This document shows, piece by piece, positions 8,195-17,547 of a stretch of 64,000 nucleotides of DNA. Where the stretch lies: contig NZ_CP101134.1 in assembly GCF_024296865.1 (NCBI RefSeq), positions 2,418,001-2,482,000 of the forward strand, given 5' to 3'. How positions within the stretch are numbered: position 1 is the first letter of the stretch; the number at the start of each line of letters is the position of its first letter. Both the position numbers and the translations under genes were made by a program. The notes beneath the pieces were generated by a model. That model was given only the letters and a program-made list of their open reading frames with translations, had not been told where the DNA came from and searched no databases. The stretch is from Sphingobacterium sp. LZ7M1. Lineage in GTDB: Bacteria; Bacteroidota; Bacteroidia; Sphingobacteriales; Sphingobacteriaceae.

Positions 8195-9691
8195 CTAAGA
8201 CCTGGTTTCCCCTTCAGGACCTTCTTCAATGACTTCGGCGATCTCTTCAATGCCGTCTTCATCAGAATCCTGCCTAAATGGGGCGGTTTCATCAAATTCC
8301 CCCTCCCACTTGGCGACTACAACCGTAGCTAAACAGTTTCCAATGACATTCACAGATGTCCTAGCCATATCCATCAATTCATCTATACCTAGAATCGCTG
8401 CAATAACAAATACAGGTAGTCCAAATTGATCAGCAGTTGCGATCAAAATAATCAAGGATGCCCTAGGAACTGCTGCCACTCCTTTTGAAGTGATCATCAA
8501 AGTAAAGGCGATCATCAATTGTTGACCAAAGGACAAGTGGATACCAGCAGCTTGAGCTACGAAGATGGAAGCTAATGAAAGGTAAAGTGAAGTACCATCC
8601 AAGTTAAAGCTATAGCCAGTAGGAATTACAAACGAAACGATTTTCCTTGGCACACCAAACTTCTCCATTGCACTCATCGCTTTTGGAAGAGCTGCATCAG
8701 AACTTGTAGTTGCAAATGCAATAGAAACTGGTTCTTTAATGGCATTGATAAATTGCTTTACCGGAATTTTCAGATAAAGCGCTACCGGCAATAACACCCC
8801 GGCAAGGAAGAAAATCAATGCTAGGTACAGTGTTGCCAATAACATGAACAGGTTTTTGAGGATATCGATCCCCAAATGCCCAACGGTATAGGCCATTGCT
8901 GCCCCAACACCAATTGGCGCAAAGAGCATCACCAGATTGGTAAATTTGAACATGGCTTCGGAGAGTGATTCTGCGAAGTCCACAAAGGGCTTTCGCTTCT
9001 TCTCATCCACCATGGCCAGACCGATACCAAAGATCACGGCAAATACAACGATCTGCAAAACTTTATTCTCGTATACTGATTTTACAATATTTTCAGGAAA
9101 TGTATCCCTAAAGAATGAGGTGAATTTATAGATCCAATGTGCGCTTTCATCAATATGTTCAAGTGCGATCTTATCTGCATCTGACACTGCGGATGTCTGC
9201 GGTAATTCTTCGTGCGGCATGTGCTCGATATCGATCCCTACTCCAGCACGGGTTAAGTTAATAGCACCTAGACCAATAAATATAGCACAGGTAGTAGCAC
9301 AGAAGAAATACAACATGGATTTCCAAGCCATACGACCAACTTGCTTAAGATCTGAGTGGCCAGCAATACCAAATACCAAGGTGGAGAATAAAATTGGCCC
9401 CACAATGGTTTTCACTAACTTGATAAACCCTTGGCTTAAGGGCTGCAATGCCTTAGCTACATCTGGAAAATCAAGCCCAACAAAAATACCCAATACCATA
9501 CAGGTTAGGATCCATGTTGTCAATCCTTTCCGTACAATTGCGTTCCATACCAAAACAATGGCAGTAACCCAACGGACAACCATCATCAAGGATGCAGGAA
9601 TTGGCGCAAGATTAAATTCATAAAGGAGGGTCAGGATAGATGCTATCGCAATGGTCGCAAGTAGAACATATCCTGTAGTTTTTTTTGACAT
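8195..9691 (-). CDS. Dicarboxylate/amino acid:cation symporter (DAACS family)
   Basis: This 498-residue membrane protein belongs to the glutamate/dicarboxylate symporter family. Visible marks are the serine-rich re-entrant loop AFATTSSDAALPKAM, the sodium-site stretch TGYSFNLDGTSLYLSLASIF, and SKGVAAVPRASLIIL near the C-terminus. About eight to ten hydrophobic spans are present. The C-terminal 35 residues are acidic (EDGIEEIAEVIEEGPEGE) and cytoplasmic. The substrate is likely a C4-dicarboxylate, glutamate or aspartate, and cannot be resolved here. It is transcribed alone. Confidence 0.9.
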   Translation of the reverse strand: MSKKTTGYVLLATIAIASILTLLYEFNLAPIPASLMMVVRWVTAIVLVWNAIVRKGLTTWILTCMVLGIFVGLDFPDVAKALQPLSQGFIKLVKTIVGPILFSTLVFGIAGHSDLKQVGRMAWKSMLYFFCATTCAIFIGLGAINLTRAGVGIDIEHMPHEELPQTSAVSDADKIALEHIDESAHWIYKFTSFFRDTFPENIVKSVYENKVLQIVVFAVIFGIGLAMVDEKKRKPFVDFAESLSEAMFKFTNLVMLFAPIGVGAAMAYTVGHLGIDILKNLFMLLATLYLALIFFLAGVLLPVALYLKIPVKQFINAIKEPVSIAFATTSSDAALPKAMSAMEKFGVPRKIVSFVIPTGYSFNLDGTSLYLSLASIFVAQAAGIHLSFGQQLMIAFTLMITSKGVAAVPRASLIILIATADQFGLPVFVIAAILGIDELMDMARTSVNVIGNCLATVVVAKWEGEFDETAPFRQDSDEDGIEEIAEVIEEGPEGETRS

Positions 9692-9949
9692 GTAGATTTA
9701 ATAAGGTTATTTATTTCTTTTTTTTACTTTTTAGACGAACAAAAATAAAAAAATAGCTCTGCAAACCAAATCTTTTGCGTTATAGTATTTCCTAAAATGT
9801 GCTGAGTTTCGGCTTTTTCAATCGTAAAATATTGAATCAGAGAGTTGGGTTAAGGTTAAAAATATCGGGGAAGATTGTAAAATAAGAGGTACAAAGGATT
9901 AATAGAACTTAGAAACCAACTGATTTTCCATTTCAGGGATCTTGAAAAA
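9692..9949. other. AT-rich intergenic gap
   Basis: I see no gene or strong structure in this stretch between the symporter start and the ferredoxin terminator. Confidence 0.5.
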
Positions 9950-9978
9950 TAAAAAAACCACCTCTTTCAAGGTGGTTT
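9950..9978 (-). terminator. Rho-independent terminator of the ferredoxin gene
   Basis: AACCACC (9956-9962) pairs with GGTGGTT (9971-9977). Read on the minus strand, the hairpin is followed by a run of seven T, 22 bases after the ferredoxin stop. Confidence 0.8.
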
Positions 9979-9999
9979 ATCTATAGAATATCTTTAAGA

Positions 10000-10350
10000 T
10001 TATTCAGCGTGAAGCCAAGCTTTCTTCGCTAATAGTTCTTCTTCAGTTTCACGGACGTCTTCATCCTCAACACAACAATCAACTGGACATACAGCAGCAC
10101 ACTGAGGTTCATCATGGAATCCCACACACTCCGTACATTTATCTGAAACGATGTAATAAACTTCATTGGAAATAGCATCCTGTGATTCGTTCGCGTCAAG
10201 AGTTACTCCATCACCAAAATCAATCACACCATCCAATGCTGTACCATCTGAAAACTTCCAACTTACACCAGCATCATAGATTGCATTATTTGGGCATTCT
10301 GGTTCACATGCCCCACAATTTATACATTCGTCAGTAATTTTAATTGCCAT
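10000..10350 (-). CDS. 4Fe-4S dicluster ferredoxin
   Basis: This 116-residue protein has two cluster motifs: CINCGACEPECPNNAIY at the N-terminus and a C-terminal CTEC...CAAVCPVDCC. The second motif has a longer first spacing (CTECVGFHDEPQCAAVCP), as in Alvin-type ferredoxins. An insert of about 50 residues separates the clusters. It is a cytoplasmic electron carrier; partners are unknown. It is divergent from the acyl-CoA reductase-like gene, with about 109 bases between the two starts, so a shared regulatory region is possible. Confidence 0.9.
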   Translation of the reverse strand: MAIKITDECINCGACEPECPNNAIYDAGVSWKFSDGTALDGVIDFGDGVTLDANESQDAISNEVYYIVSDKCTECVGFHDEPQCAAVCPVDCCVEDEDVRETEEELLAKKAWLHAE

Positions 10351-10459
10351 TTATGTCCTTACAATAAAATAATAAACTAATTTTGCACTTTCAAAGGTAA
10401 TACTAAAGCTATATACTCAAAAATAAAAGTATACAAAATTAGTAGTTATTTACTTTGAT

Positions 10460-11527
10460 ATGGCAAATATACGGCAAAAAAAACACAGATTAATTATAAA
10501 TAGTAAGATTTTGACAAGAGCACAAAGAATAAACGCCTTCGTAAAACTCGGACAATTCCTTCAATCTGATGAGTTGAAGAACTCTCCCATCATTGATTCA
10601 GCAGTTCATAAAAATGCTTGGTATACCAAATCAAATATTCTGCAACAGATCCACGCCATTGCGCAAAATCTGACCCATGATCAATTGGAGAAATGGCTTA
10701 AGGATGTTCCTAATCAGGATATTGATAAATCTGTAGGCTTGGTATTGGCAGGAAATCTTCCCTTAGTCGGATTTCACGATATCATGTGTGTGCTATTGGC
10801 TGGGTTTACGGCCAAAATCAAAGTTTCATCAGATGATGCCGGCTTAACAAAATTTATACTGGATCAATTAATTGAAATTGAACCTCAATTTGCCAAGAAG
10901 ATCCAATTACTGGATAAGCTAGAGAATTTTGATCTTGTCATTGCTACAGGAAGCAATAATTCAGCGCGTTATTTTGAATATTATTTCGGTAAAAAACCGA
11001 ATATTATCCGGAAAAACAGAAACTCACTTTCTGTGCTTTCTGGAAATGAGACTAAAGAACAACTACAGGCCCTAGGACATGACATCTTTGATTATTTCGG
11101 TTTGGGATGCAGGTCTGTTTCAAAAATATTCATCCCAGAAGGTTATGACATTGCAAAGCTTATGGACAACCTAGAATCTTTTCATTCCATAAAAGACCAT
11201 TCAAAATACAACAACAATTACGATTTCAATAAGTCAATCTATTTGATCAACAAGAACAAACATTTTGACAATGGTTTTCTATTGTTAAAGGAAGATGAAA
11301 GCCTAGCCTCTCCCCTTGCAGTCGTTCATTTTGAATACTATAAGGCTAAGGAAGAAGTAGAAAAATACATCCTAGCCCACAAAAAGGACATTCAATGTGT
11401 AACTAGCGATATGGATCTCCAGGTAGCTGACGTTCCTGTATTCCCATTTGGTGCAAGCCAATACCCGGCATTGGATGATTATGCAGACAATGTAAATACA
11501 TTAGACTTTTTATTGGCAAACCAATAA
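10460..11527 (+). CDS. LuxC-like acyl-CoA reductase family protein
   Basis: This 355-residue protein resembles the aldehyde dehydrogenase-like LuxC/acyl-CoA reductase family. Visible marks are GLVLAGNLPLVGFHDIMCVLL near residues 92-112 and a conserved cysteine in GLGCRSVSK near residue 217, the likely nucleophile. The family reduces acyl-CoA to aldehyde with NADPH. The physiological substrate is not evident. No lux genes are nearby, so this is not bioluminescence. The divergent ferredoxin gene is its neighbour. Confidence 0.78.
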   Translation: MANIRQKKHRLIINSKILTRAQRINAFVKLGQFLQSDELKNSPIIDSAVHKNAWYTKSNILQQIHAIAQNLTHDQLEKWLKDVPNQDIDKSVGLVLAGNLPLVGFHDIMCVLLAGFTAKIKVSSDDAGLTKFILDQLIEIEPQFAKKIQLLDKLENFDLVIATGSNNSARYFEYYFGKKPNIIRKNRNSLSVLSGNETKEQLQALGHDIFDYFGLGCRSVSKIFIPEGYDIAKLMDNLESFHSIKDHSKYNNNYDFNKSIYLINKNKHFDNGFLLLKEDESLASPLAVVHFEYYKAKEEVEKYILAHKKDIQCVTSDMDLQVADVPVFPFGASQYPALDDYADNVNTLDFLLANQ

Positions 11528-11572
11528 TTAGCTTTTATTGTCGTTATATGAGTGTGAATTCGTAAAAAATTA

Positions 11573-11580
11573 TAATTTTG
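11573..11580 (+). promoter_or_regulatory. Putative -7 box before the small gene upstream of ftsE
   Basis: TAATTTTG matches TAnnTTTG and lies only seven bases before the ATG at 11588, so the transcript would have almost no leader. Confidence 0.4.
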
Positions 11581-11587
11581 TTTGACT

Positions 11588-11791
11588 ATGTATGTTATTA
11601 AGGTTAAAGGTGTAGCAAAAATTCCAGATTATGTTCAATTAAGGGACGATGCATTTACGCTTTTGGCTTATTTCCGCGTGGATAGACCCGACAAATCATT
11701 GGAAAAAATCGGACTTGCTGATAAATCCGAATATATTATGGATGTTGTTCGTGAATTACCATTTGGCCAAATAAAGAAAATCGACTTATAA
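11588..11791 (+). CDS. Small conserved-type hypothetical protein upstream of ftsE
   Basis: I do not recognise a named family. The 67-residue protein begins MYVIKVKGVAKIPDYVQ and is mostly mixed alpha/beta, with no signal peptide, membrane span or cysteine pair. I chose the ATG at 11588 over the TTG two codons upstream. It ends six bases before ftsE, so the two are likely co-transcribed and possibly functionally linked. Function is unknown. Confidence 0.7.
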   Translation: MYVIKVKGVAKIPDYVQLRDDAFTLLAYFRVDRPDKSLEKIGLADKSEYIMDVVRELPFGQIKKIDL

Positions 11792-11797
11792 ATTACC

Positions 11798-12481
11798 ATG
11801 AGAGAGACAAATACGGTTATCAAACTTAAACATGTAGATATCTATCAACAAAAACACCTTGTACTTTCAGATGTTAACTTAGACATTGCCCAAGGAGAAT
11901 TTTTATACCTTATTGGACAATCTGGTTCAGGAAAAAGTAGTTTATTGAAAATAATCTATGGAGACCTATACATCGCGAATGGCGAAGGGATGATTGCTGG
12001 ATTCGACCTGAAAAAACTTCATGAAAATGATGTCCCATACCTAAGACGTAAATTGGGAATCGTTTTTCAAGATTTCCATTTATTGAACGACCGTACAGTT
12101 GAAAAAAACCTAGAGTTTGCCCTTAAAGCTACAGGTTGGAAGGAAAAGGCTCAGATCGAGAACAGAATCATCGATGTGTTGGAAAAAGTTGGACTTCGTT
12201 CGAAACTGAAGAAAATGCCTCATGAACTTTCTGGTGGTGAGCAGCAACGTGTCGTAATTGCCCGTGCATTACTGAACAACCCTGAAATCATCCTTGCCGA
12301 TGAGCCAACAGGGAACTTAGACCCCGCTACATCCGAAGAAATTGTATTGTTATTACGTGACATCGCTTCCTCTGGAACCGCAGTCCTGATGGCAACGCAC
12401 GATTACCAAATTATTAGAAATATGCCTGCACGCATCCTGAAAACAGCAGATGGTGCGTTGCATGACAATGTCAGCATCTAA
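11798..12481 (+). CDS. ftsE: FtsE-like ABC transporter ATP-binding protein
   Basis: This 227-residue ATPase has Walker A GQSGSGKSS near residue 40, signature LSGGEQQRVVIARALL, and Walker B IILADEPTGNLD. Length and sequence style match FtsE, which with the membrane protein FtsX controls peptidoglycan hydrolases during division. No ftsX lies beside it here, so another member of the LolD/MacB group is possible. It follows a 67-residue unknown protein by six bases and ends at a strong terminator. Confidence 0.8.
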   Translation: MRETNTVIKLKHVDIYQQKHLVLSDVNLDIAQGEFLYLIGQSGSGKSSLLKIIYGDLYIANGEGMIAGFDLKKLHENDVPYLRRKLGIVFQDFHLLNDRTVEKNLEFALKATGWKEKAQIENRIIDVLEKVGLRSKLKKMPHELSGGEQQRVVIARALLNNPEIILADEPTGNLDPATSEEIVLLLRDIASSGTAVLMATHDYQIIRNMPARILKTADGALHDNVSI

Positions 12482-12499
12482 CAGCTGACAATACCATTT

Positions 12500-12558
12500 A
12501 AATCCGACAATTTTGCTAATGAAACCAGTAAACACTGACAGCATGTCGGATTTTTTTT
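12500..12558 (+). terminator. Rho-independent terminator after ftsE
   Basis: AAATCCGACA (12500-12509) pairs with TGTCGGATTT (12544-12553), followed by a T run. The loop is long, at 34 bases. Confidence 0.75.
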
Positions 12559-12615
12559 GTTGGCAAAAAAATTGATGGATGCCATGTTAAGGTTACTTAA
12601 ACTAGATATTAGGAG

Positions 12616-13137
12616 ATGATAAACGAGAACGAGAATATTCAAGACCCAGAAATGAACAATTCGGAGGAAAATGTAGAGCAAGGTTCTGCAGCTACCGAAG
12701 AACTTACCAATAAGTTAAGCGAATCCAACGATAAATATGCAAGATTGTTTGCTGAGTTTGACAATTACAAAAAGAGAACTGCAAAAGAAAAGATTGATTT
12801 AATGCAATCAGCTGGTAAGGATGTAATCTTAAAATTATTACCTGTAGTTGATGATTTCGATCGCTCCCTAAGCTTTATGAAAGACGTGCCTGCTGATGAC
12901 CCAATGAAACAAGGCATTGACTTGGTTTATCATAAGCTTAAGAAAACCATGGAACAATTAGGTGTAAAGGAAATCGATGTTATTGGTCAACCTTTTGATC
13001 CTGAATTCCAAGAAGCCATAACCCTCATCCCTGCACCTACCCCAGATTTAAAAGATAAGGTTATCGATGTTATTGAAAAAGGTTATACTTTGAATGACAA
13101 CGTAATCAGATTTGCGAAAGTAGTAGTAGGCCAATAA
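12616..13137 (+). CDS. grpE: Nucleotide exchange factor GrpE
   Basis: This 173-residue protein releases ADP from DnaK. After an acidic N-terminus of about 40 residues come the long helix (NDKYARLFAEFDNYKKRTAKEK) and the beta domain with the signature GQPFDPEFQEAI and GYTLNDNVIRFAKVVV. An AGGAG motif sits directly before the ATG, one of the few clear ribosome binding sites in the window. It lies nine bases before dnaJ, forming a heat-shock pair. No dnaK or hrcA is present here. Confidence 0.96.
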   Translation: MINENENIQDPEMNNSEENVEQGSAATEELTNKLSESNDKYARLFAEFDNYKKRTAKEKIDLMQSAGKDVILKLLPVVDDFDRSLSFMKDVPADDPMKQGIDLVYHKLKKTMEQLGVKEIDVIGQPFDPEFQEAITLIPAPTPDLKDKVIDVIEKGYTLNDNVIRFAKVVVGQ

Positions 13138-13146
13138 ATATAAAAG

Positions 13147-14298
13147 ATGTCAAAAAGAGATTATTACGATGTCCTTGGTGTAACCAGAACGGCAGAAGTA
13201 ACAGAAATAAAAACATCATATCGTAAGCTAGCCATCAAATACCATCCAGATAAGAACCCTGGAGACAAAGAGGCTGAAGACAAGTTCAAAGAGGCTGCTG
13301 AGGCATATGAAGTCCTGAGCAACCCTGAAAAAAGAAGACGTTATGACCAATTCGGACATGCAGGCAACTCTGCTTCTGGATATGGTGGTGGCGGCATGAA
13401 CATGGATGATATCTTCAGTCAATTTGGAGATATCTTTGGTGGAGGCAACCCCTTTGAAAGCTTTTTCGGAGGCGGCGGCGGAGGTAGTCGTGGCGGACGC
13501 CGTGTACAACGCGGAACAAACCTGCGGATCAAAGTAAAACTTACCCTTGAAGAAATTGCAAAAGGAGTTGAGAAAAAGGTAAAAGTAAACAAACAGGTAA
13601 AATGTAATACCTGTGATGGTACTGGTGCCAAAGACAAAAACTCGTACCATACCTGTAATACCTGTGGTGGTTCTGGTTCTGTAAGACGTGTAACCAATAC
13701 TATCCTTGGTCAGATGCAAACCACAAGCACCTGTCCTACCTGTAATGGTGAAGGTGTCGAAATAACTGCCAAATGTACTTCTTGTAAAGGCGAAGGTTTA
13801 GTTCGTGGTGAAGAGACCATTTCAATCAATATTCCTGCAGGTGTAAGCGAAGGCATGCAACTGTCCATGAGTGGAAAAGGTAATGCTGCACCACGTGGTG
13901 GGATCCCTGGTGATTTGATCATCCTGGTTGAAGAAGTCCCTCACGAAACGCTTAAACGCGATGGCATCAATGTCATCTATGATCTTTATATCAATTTTGC
14001 TGATGCTGCTTTAGGCACGAGCGTAGAAATTCCGACCATTGATGGCAAGGCAAAGATCAAGATCGAACCAGGTACTCAAGGTGGTAAGATCCTCCGTCTA
14101 AAAGGCAAAGGTCTTCCAGAAGTAAATTCCTACCACAAAGGTGACCAATTGGTTTATGTGAATGTGTGGACTCCAAAAACAGTTTCAAAAGAAGAAAAAG
14201 AACTTCTAGAAAAACTTAAGAACTCTGCTAACTTCAAACCACAACCTGGTAAGAGCGAAAAATCATTCTTTGAGAGAATTAAAGAGTATTTTGAATAA
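13147..14298 (+). CDS. dnaJ: Chaperone DnaJ
   Basis: This 383-residue co-chaperone stimulates DnaK ATPase and delivers unfolded clients. Domains in order: J domain with His-Pro-Asp at 33-35, a Gly/Phe-rich stretch (about 75-125), four CxxCxGxG zinc-binding repeats ([32 protein letters not shown]), and the C-terminal client-binding domain. Length is standard for a type I DnaJ. It is directly downstream of grpE and ends before a strong palindromic terminator. Confidence 0.97.
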   Translation: MSKRDYYDVLGVTRTAEVTEIKTSYRKLAIKYHPDKNPGDKEAEDKFKEAAEAYEVLSNPEKRRRYDQFGHAGNSASGYGGGGMNMDDIFSQFGDIFGGGNPFESFFGGGGGGSRGGRRVQRGTNLRIKVKLTLEEIAKGVEKKVKVNKQVKCNTCDGTGAKDKNSYHTCNTCGGSGSVRRVTNTILGQMQTTSTCPTCNGEGVEITAKCTSCKGEGLVRGEETISINIPAGVSEGMQLSMSGKGNAAPRGGIPGDLIILVEEVPHETLKRDGINVIYDLYINFADAALGTSVEIPTIDGKAKIKIEPGTQGGKILRLKGKGLPEVNSYHKGDQLVYVNVWTPKTVSKEEKELLEKLKNSANFKPQPGKSEKSFFERIKEYFE

Positions 14299-14379
14299 TA
14301 GATGTGAGATTTGAGATCTGAGACATGAGATATTAATTTGAATAGAATTTCTACTATCGCTATACTCAAATCTAAAATT

Positions 14380-14428
14380 TAAGACATAAAAAAAGCTGGT
14401 TTTAATAAACCAGCTTTTTTTATGTCTT
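14380..14428. terminator. Bidirectional terminator between dnaJ and kdsA
   Basis: A near-perfect inverted repeat with arms of about 23 bases spans 14380-14428. Its core is AAAGCTGGTTT / AAACCAGCTTT, with A and T runs on both sides, and it serves two convergent genes. Confidence 0.9.
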
Positions 14429-15242
14429 AAAGAATCGCTTCCCTTATCCTTTGCAATTTCACCAGCAGATCTTCTAACAGATCCAGGTGGAGCATATTTG
14501 CACCATCAGATTTGGCATTTGCAGGATCAGGGTGAGTTTCAATAAACAGACCATCAGCACCGACTGCAATGGCAGCTTTAGCAATTGTCTCGATCAATTC
14601 CGGTTTACCGCCTGTCACTCCTGAACTCTGGTTTGGCTGTTGCAAGGAATGCGTACAGTCCATAACCGTAGGAACATTAAAAGATTTCATAACTGGTAAT
14701 CCTCTATAGTCTACGATCAAGTCCTGATAACCAAAAGTATTCCCACGGTCAGTAAGAACAACTTTAGGGTTTCCAGCATCTTGAACCTTTTCTACAGCGA
14801 ATTTCATCGACTCAGCTGATAAAAACTGTCCTTTCTTAATATTAACGACTTTTCCAGTTTCTGCTGCAGCAACCAAAAGGTCAGTCTGTCTACATAGAAA
14901 TGCAGGAATCTGCAACACATCCACATACGCAGCGGCCATTGCAGCCTCCTGACTTTCATGGATATCTGTTACGGTAGGAATGCCAAAGGTCTTCCCTACT
15001 TTCTCCAACACCTTCAATGCTTTTTCATCCCCAATTCCAGTAAAGGAATTTCCTTTCGAACGATTTGCTTTACGATAAGATCCCTTAAAAATATAAGGGA
15101 TGTTCAGTTTATCAGTGATATTTACGATTTTATCCGCAATACGCAAAGCGATCTCTTCACCTTCAATGGCACAAGGTCCTGCCATCAAAAAGAAAGAAGA
15201 AGAGTTGCCATTTTTTATTCCTGGCAAATATGTATTGATCAT
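14427..15242 (-). CDS. kdsA: 3-deoxy-8-phosphooctulonate synthase KdsA
   Basis: This 271-residue enzyme condenses phosphoenolpyruvate with arabinose 5-phosphate to make Kdo 8-phosphate for lipopolysaccharide. Visible motifs are FLMAGPCAIEGE near residue 18, FKGSYRKANRSKGNSF, and the C-terminal LFIETHPDPANAKSDG. Its stop codon lies in the shared terminator. It follows recQ by six bases and is probably co-transcribed with it. The gene for the previous pathway step, kdsD, lies just beyond recQ on the other strand. Confidence 0.95.
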   Translation of the reverse strand: MINTYLPGIKNGNSSSFFLMAGPCAIEGEEIALRIADKIVNITDKLNIPYIFKGSYRKANRSKGNSFTGIGDEKALKVLEKVGKTFGIPTVTDIHESQEAAMAAAYVDVLQIPAFLCRQTDLLVAAAETGKVVNIKKGQFLSAESMKFAVEKVQDAGNPKVVLTDRGNTFGYQDLIVDYRGLPVMKSFNVPTVMDCTHSLQQPNQSSGVTGGKPELIETIAKAAIAVGADGLFIETHPDPANAKSDGANMLHLDLLEDLLVKLQRIREAIL

Positions 15243-15248
15243 ATAATT

Positions 15249-17438
15249 TTAATTACCTAGTTCCGACATAAATTTGATGCGCATCAGTTGGATATCCTCA
15301 AAGGAGTAATCTTCCTCCCCCAATTCATCCAATGCAGTTTCGATAGCATCATTCTCTGCAGTTTTGAAATAATCATAGACCTCATCTTGACGGTCCTGAT
15401 CGATCATTTCATCTACAAAATAACCAATATTCAGTTTGGTTCCTGAATTTACGATAGACTCCACTTCACGCAAAAGATCTTCATAACTGATTCCTTTTGA
15501 CGAGGCAATATCTTCCAAAGAGATCTTTCTATCGATATTCTGGATAATAGAAACTTTTAAGGCAGATTTATTGGCCGTGCTCTTGATCACTAAATCCTGA
15601 GGCCTATCGATATCATTATCCTCCACATACTTTTTGATCAGTTCTACAAATGGAGCCCCAAACTTCATGGCTTTCCCGGATCCAACACCTTGGATTTGTT
15701 TCAACTCATCAATGCTTACCGGATAATGGGTGCACATTTCATCTAATGAAGGATCTTGGAAAATAACAAATGGTGGCAGCGACTTCTGTTTAGCGATCTT
15801 CTTTCTAAGATCCTTTAACATTTTCAGCAACTCGGCATCCAATGCACCTGCCTGAGCAGAACCTTCTTCTGAAGAGTCTGATTTAGACATTTCCATCGGT
15901 TTATTTAAGATAAACTTCAATGGATACGGATTATTGATATACTTATTACCATCTGAAGTCAATTGCAATAGACCATAGTGATCAATATCCTTCTTGATAA
16001 AATCAGCTAATTCTGCCTGGCGGATCAAGGAATTCCAGAAATTCACTCCTTGCTCCTTCCCAGTACCAAATAAGGCATGGGTATCATGTTTATATTTCGA
16101 AATAGGCTGATTGTTCTGTCCAATCAACACATTGATTATATGCTGATCATCAAATTTATCACCCTGCTCTTTTATAAAATTCAGTACAGTCAATAAAGGC
16201 TCCTCGGCATCGAAATAGGTCTTTGCAGATCGACAATTATCACACATGGAATTACATCCAGTTTCGTCAAACTTCTCCCCAAAATAATGGAGGATCTGCT
16301 TCCTTCGACAAACAGCTGATTCAGAATAATCAATCACTTCCTTCAATATCTGAGTGCCGATTTCCTTTTCCGAAACGGGCTTATCTTTCATGAACTTGGT
16401 CAGCTTCTCTACATCTTTTTCAGAGTAGAAAGCCAGACAGTAACCTTCCCCGCCATCACGGCCAGCACGACCAGTTTCCTGATAGTATCCTTCCATTGAT
16501 TTTGGGATATCATGATGGATAACATATCGGACATCAGGTTTATCGATCCCCATTCCGAAAGCAATCGTCGCTACGATCACTTCAATATCTTCCATCAAAA
16601 ACTTATCCTGTGTATCAGCACGGGTCTTTGCGTCCAAACCAGCATGGTATGGAAGAGCTTTAATCCCGTTGATGTTCAATACCTCAGCTATCTCCTCCAC
16701 CTTCTTACGGCTCAGACAGTACACAATACCGGCCTTTCCTGCATTGTTTTTAATAAAACGAACGATCTGCTTAATAACATCCTCTTTAGGCCTCACTTCA
16801 TAGTACAGGTTCGTACGGTTAAAGGAAGACTTAAACAAGGTTGCATCATTCATCTGTAGGTTCTTACGGATATCAGACTGAACCTTTGGAGTAGCGGTGG
16901 CCGTCAATGCGATAATTGGAATATCCTCACCAATTTCATTGATGACTTGACGGATCTTACGATATTCCGGTCTGAAATCATGTCCCCACTCTGAAATACA
17001 GTGCGCCTCATCAACGGCCACAAATGAAACTGTTATGCTCCTTAAAAAGTTAACATTTTCCTCTTTGGCCAAAGATTCAGGTGCTACATACAAGAGCTTG
17101 GTTTTCCCTTCTTGCACGTCCTGTTTTACGCGTTGAATTTCATTTTTGGTAAGGGAGGAATTCAAAAAGTGCGCGATGCTATCTCTTCCTCCAAAAGCGC
17201 GTACCTGGTCGACCTGATTCTTCATCAAAGCAATAAGCGGTGAGATTACAATTGCAGTCCCTTCGCTCATCAGAGCCGGCAACTGATAACAGATTGATTT
17301 CCCGCCACCTGTAGGCATTATGACGAATGTATCCTTCCTGTTCAGAACGTTCGTAATAATTGCTTCCTGATCGCCTTTAAAAGTGTCGAACCCAAAAAAA
17401 TCTTGAAGATTGTCGAAAAGTGATTTTTCTATTTCCAT
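15249..17438 (-). CDS. recQ: ATP-dependent DNA helicase RecQ
   Basis: This 729-residue 3'-5' helicase acts in recombination and fork repair. Walker A is PTGGGKS with Lys47, motif II is VDEAHCISEWGHDFRPEY near residue 137, and QETGRAGRDG is motif VI. A zinc-binding RQC segment follows (CRRKQILHYFG ... CNSMCDNC), then a winged helix. An HRDC-like domain lies near residues 540-620 (KSLPPFVIFQDPSLDEM). The C-terminal 100 residues form an extra helical region seen in Bacteroidota RecQ. It is divergent from kdsD. Confidence 0.95.
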   Translation of the reverse strand: MEIEKSLFDNLQDFFGFDTFKGDQEAIITNVLNRKDTFVIMPTGGGKSICYQLPALMSEGTAIVISPLIALMKNQVDQVRAFGGRDSIAHFLNSSLTKNEIQRVKQDVQEGKTKLLYVAPESLAKEENVNFLRSITVSFVAVDEAHCISEWGHDFRPEYRKIRQVINEIGEDIPIIALTATATPKVQSDIRKNLQMNDATLFKSSFNRTNLYYEVRPKEDVIKQIVRFIKNNAGKAGIVYCLSRKKVEEIAEVLNINGIKALPYHAGLDAKTRADTQDKFLMEDIEVIVATIAFGMGIDKPDVRYVIHHDIPKSMEGYYQETGRAGRDGGEGYCLAFYSEKDVEKLTKFMKDKPVSEKEIGTQILKEVIDYSESAVCRRKQILHYFGEKFDETGCNSMCDNCRSAKTYFDAEEPLLTVLNFIKEQGDKFDDQHIINVLIGQNNQPISKYKHDTHALFGTGKEQGVNFWNSLIRQAELADFIKKDIDHYGLLQLTSDGNKYINNPYPLKFILNKPMEMSKSDSSEEGSAQAGALDAELLKMLKDLRKKIAKQKSLPPFVIFQDPSLDEMCTHYPVSIDELKQIQGVGSGKAMKFGAPFVELIKKYVEDNDIDRPQDLVIKSTANKSALKVSIIQNIDRKISLEDIASSKGISYEDLLREVESIVNSGTKLNIGYFVDEMIDQDRQDEVYDYFKTAENDAIETALDELGEEDYSFEDIQLMRIKFMSELGN

Positions 17439-17495
17439 TGACTATGCAAAATAAATAGATGTAATAACGGTATGAATAATACGTGTTAAATAATG

Positions 17496-17503
17496 TATTT
17501 TTG
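17496..17503 (+). promoter_or_regulatory. Putative -7 box for kdsD
   Basis: TATTTTTG fits TAnnTTTG and lies 44 bases before the kdsD start. An AAGGAA motif at 17535-17540 is a plausible ribosome binding site. Confidence 0.45.
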
Positions 17504-17547
17504 TAGCGAACACATCATATTTATATATAAAATTAAGGAAATATTAC